Origin: Blastocatellia bacterium
GTDB lineage: Bacteria; Acidobacteriota; Blastocatellia; Pyrinomonadales; Pyrinomonadaceae
DNA: 64,000 bases
NCBI GenBank assembly: GCA_003168335.1
Contig: PMSM01000003.1
Span: 186,001-250,000 of the forward strand
Direction of reading: 5' to 3'
Shown: one piece after another, positions 63,185 to 64,000 of the stretch
Position numbering within the stretch: position 1 is the stretch's first letter
How the letters are laid out: each line of letters begins with the position of its first letter
Translations under genes and position numbers: made by a program
Notes under the pieces: generated by a model
The model's database searches: none
What the model was told of the DNA's origin: nothing
Seen by the model: only the letters and a program-made list of their open reading frames with translations

Positions 63185-64000
63185 GTGAGCATTCTCGATC
63201 AAATTCGCCAACGCGCTGCTGCGAAACCGCAACACATCGTGCTGCCCGAGGGGGAAGATCCGCGTACGGTGGTGGCCGCCGCCACTGCTGCGCGCGAACG
63301 GCTCGCGCGCATAACCATTCTCGGCGATGAAGAGAAGGTCCGCGCCGCTGCCCGGCAGGCCGGGGCCGATCTCGGCGGGGTAGAACTAATCGATCCCGCG
63401 CTCTCCGGCGATCTCGAAAAAATGGTGGCGCTGCTTTACGAGGCGCGGCGCGCCAAGGGCATGACCATTGACGAGGCCCGCAACGCGCTGCGAGATCCGC
63501 TTTACTACGGCAACCTGCTGGTGCGAGCCGGTCGCGCCGACGGTTCAGTAGCGGGCGCGACGAACACCACTTCGCATACCGTGCGGGCCGCCCTTCATTG
63601 CATCGGCGTGCGCCCGGGCTTAAAACTGGTGTCCAGTTTTTTCCTGATGGCCCTGCGCGATCAAAGTCTCGGTCACAACGGCGCCATGATCTTCGCCGAT
63701 TGCGGTGTGGTGATCGAACCCAGCGCCGCCGACCTGGCCGAGATCGCCATCGCTTCGGCTGACTCTTGTCGGGCATTGCTCGGCGCAGAGCCGCGCGTCG
63801 CCATGCTCTCGTTTTCGACCAAAGGCAGTGCGCATCATCGTCTGGTTGATAAAGTAGTTGAAGCGACGCGCACCGTTCGCGCTCGCGCGCCGGAGATCGA
63901 GATTGACGGTGAGTTGCAAGGCGACGCCGCGCTCGTGCCCGCAATCGCCCAATCGAAAGCGCCCGGATCAAGCGTGGCCGGCCGGGCCAACGTTCTGATC
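63185..64000 (+). CDS. pta: phosphate acetyltransferase Pta (3' end beyond window)
   Basis: A plus-strand frame opens with GTG at 63185 and has no stop before the window end, giving 272 residues. [20 protein letters not shown] is the standard Pta/EutD N-terminus; [40 protein letters not shown] and [20 protein letters not shown] are conserved core motifs. Members are ~330 residues long, so about 60 are missing. It interconverts acetyl-CoA and acetyl phosphate. A frame on the other strand over this region is a shadow. Confidence 0.88.
   Translation, partial: MSILDQIRQRAAAKPQHIVLPEGEDPRTVVAAATAARERLARITILGDEEKVRAAARQAGADLGGVELIDPALSGDLEKMVALLYEARRAKGMTIDEARNALRDPLYYGNLLVRAGRADGSVAGATNTTSHTVRAALHCIGVRPGLKLVSSFFLMALRDQSLGHNGAMIFADCGVVIEPSAADLAEIAIASADSCRALLGAEPRVAMLSFSTKGSAHHRLVDKVVEATRTVRARAPEIEIDGELQGDAALVPAIAQSKAPGSSVAGRANVLI

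Noticed and set aside
63177-63971. Minus-strand 264-residue open frame
   Set aside because: It is Arg-rich shadow of the pta gene on the plus strand.

Overview
The window looks like a chromosomal segment of a soil-type Acidobacteriota, most likely class Blastocatellia (Pyrinomonadales). This is inferred from two secreted 'VWFA-related Acidobacterial domain' proteins, futalosine-pathway menaquinone genes (mqnA, mqnC), many short palindromic intergenic repeats, and the overall gene style. No rRNA gene is present, so the taxonomy is an inference.

Bases 1 to about 16,250 form an accessory region. Its genes are mostly unrecognised, visibly more AT-rich than those to the right, and separated by long empty gaps. 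It holds the C-terminus of a NACHT NTPase, a 31-residue lysine-rich peptide with a two-helix membrane protein, a minus-strand operon with a membrane-anchored Clp-N-domain protein, a proteasome-like Ntn hydrolase, a three-gene operon headed by a 990-residue lipoprotein, a membrane protein with a cysteine-rich tail, a frameshifted PD-(D/E)XK nuclease-like gene and an Apea-type HEPN protein. Two 3' fragments of tRNA genes, tRNA-Arg(ACG) near 13.9 kb and tRNA-Ala(CGC) near 16.2 kb, both end in CCA. Each has a pair of 11-bp-period direct repeats to its left. I read these as attachment-site scars of integrated elements, with the tRNA-Ala scar marking the island/chromosome boundary. A transposase tail, two copies of an IS-end-like repeat and decayed genes fit this picture.

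From about 16.3 kb to the end the content is ordinary chromosome. 16.3-24 kb: a hypothetical protein, a secreted discoidin-like protein, an aldo/keto reductase and a secreted GH38 alpha-mannosidase. 24-30.4 kb: a lectin-like secreted protein, a VWFA-related protein, an OPT transporter and a lipoprotein. 30.4-35.1 kb: an operon for a heterodimeric ABC exporter with a small membrane protein and a CBM9-like protein. 35.3-39 kb: a DICT-GAF-GGDEF cyclase, then a coupled alkyltransferase-like/YbjQ/thioesterase operon and a cyclase-family hydrolase. 39-44.5 kb: mqnA, a Xaa-Pro aminopeptidase, an aldehyde dehydrogenase and an EXORDIUM-like secreted protein. 44.5-48.4 kb: a sulfate-type ABC importer operon with a single permease and a DUF2490 protein. 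48.5-58.9 kb: two alpha/beta hydrolases, a GNAT-like hypothetical, a zinc-ribbon/pseudo-receiver protein next to pilT, thiE, a second VWFA-related protein and an amidohydrolase. 59-64 kb: a secreted helical-repeat protein, mqnC, a DUF1232 protein and the 5' part of pta, which runs off the end.

Several intergenic spaces carry MITE-like inverted repeats in a few recognisable families. The best are the nested palindromes at 19.97-20.19 kb and 51.44-51.60 kb and the 'GAAGCCCGACCG' family.
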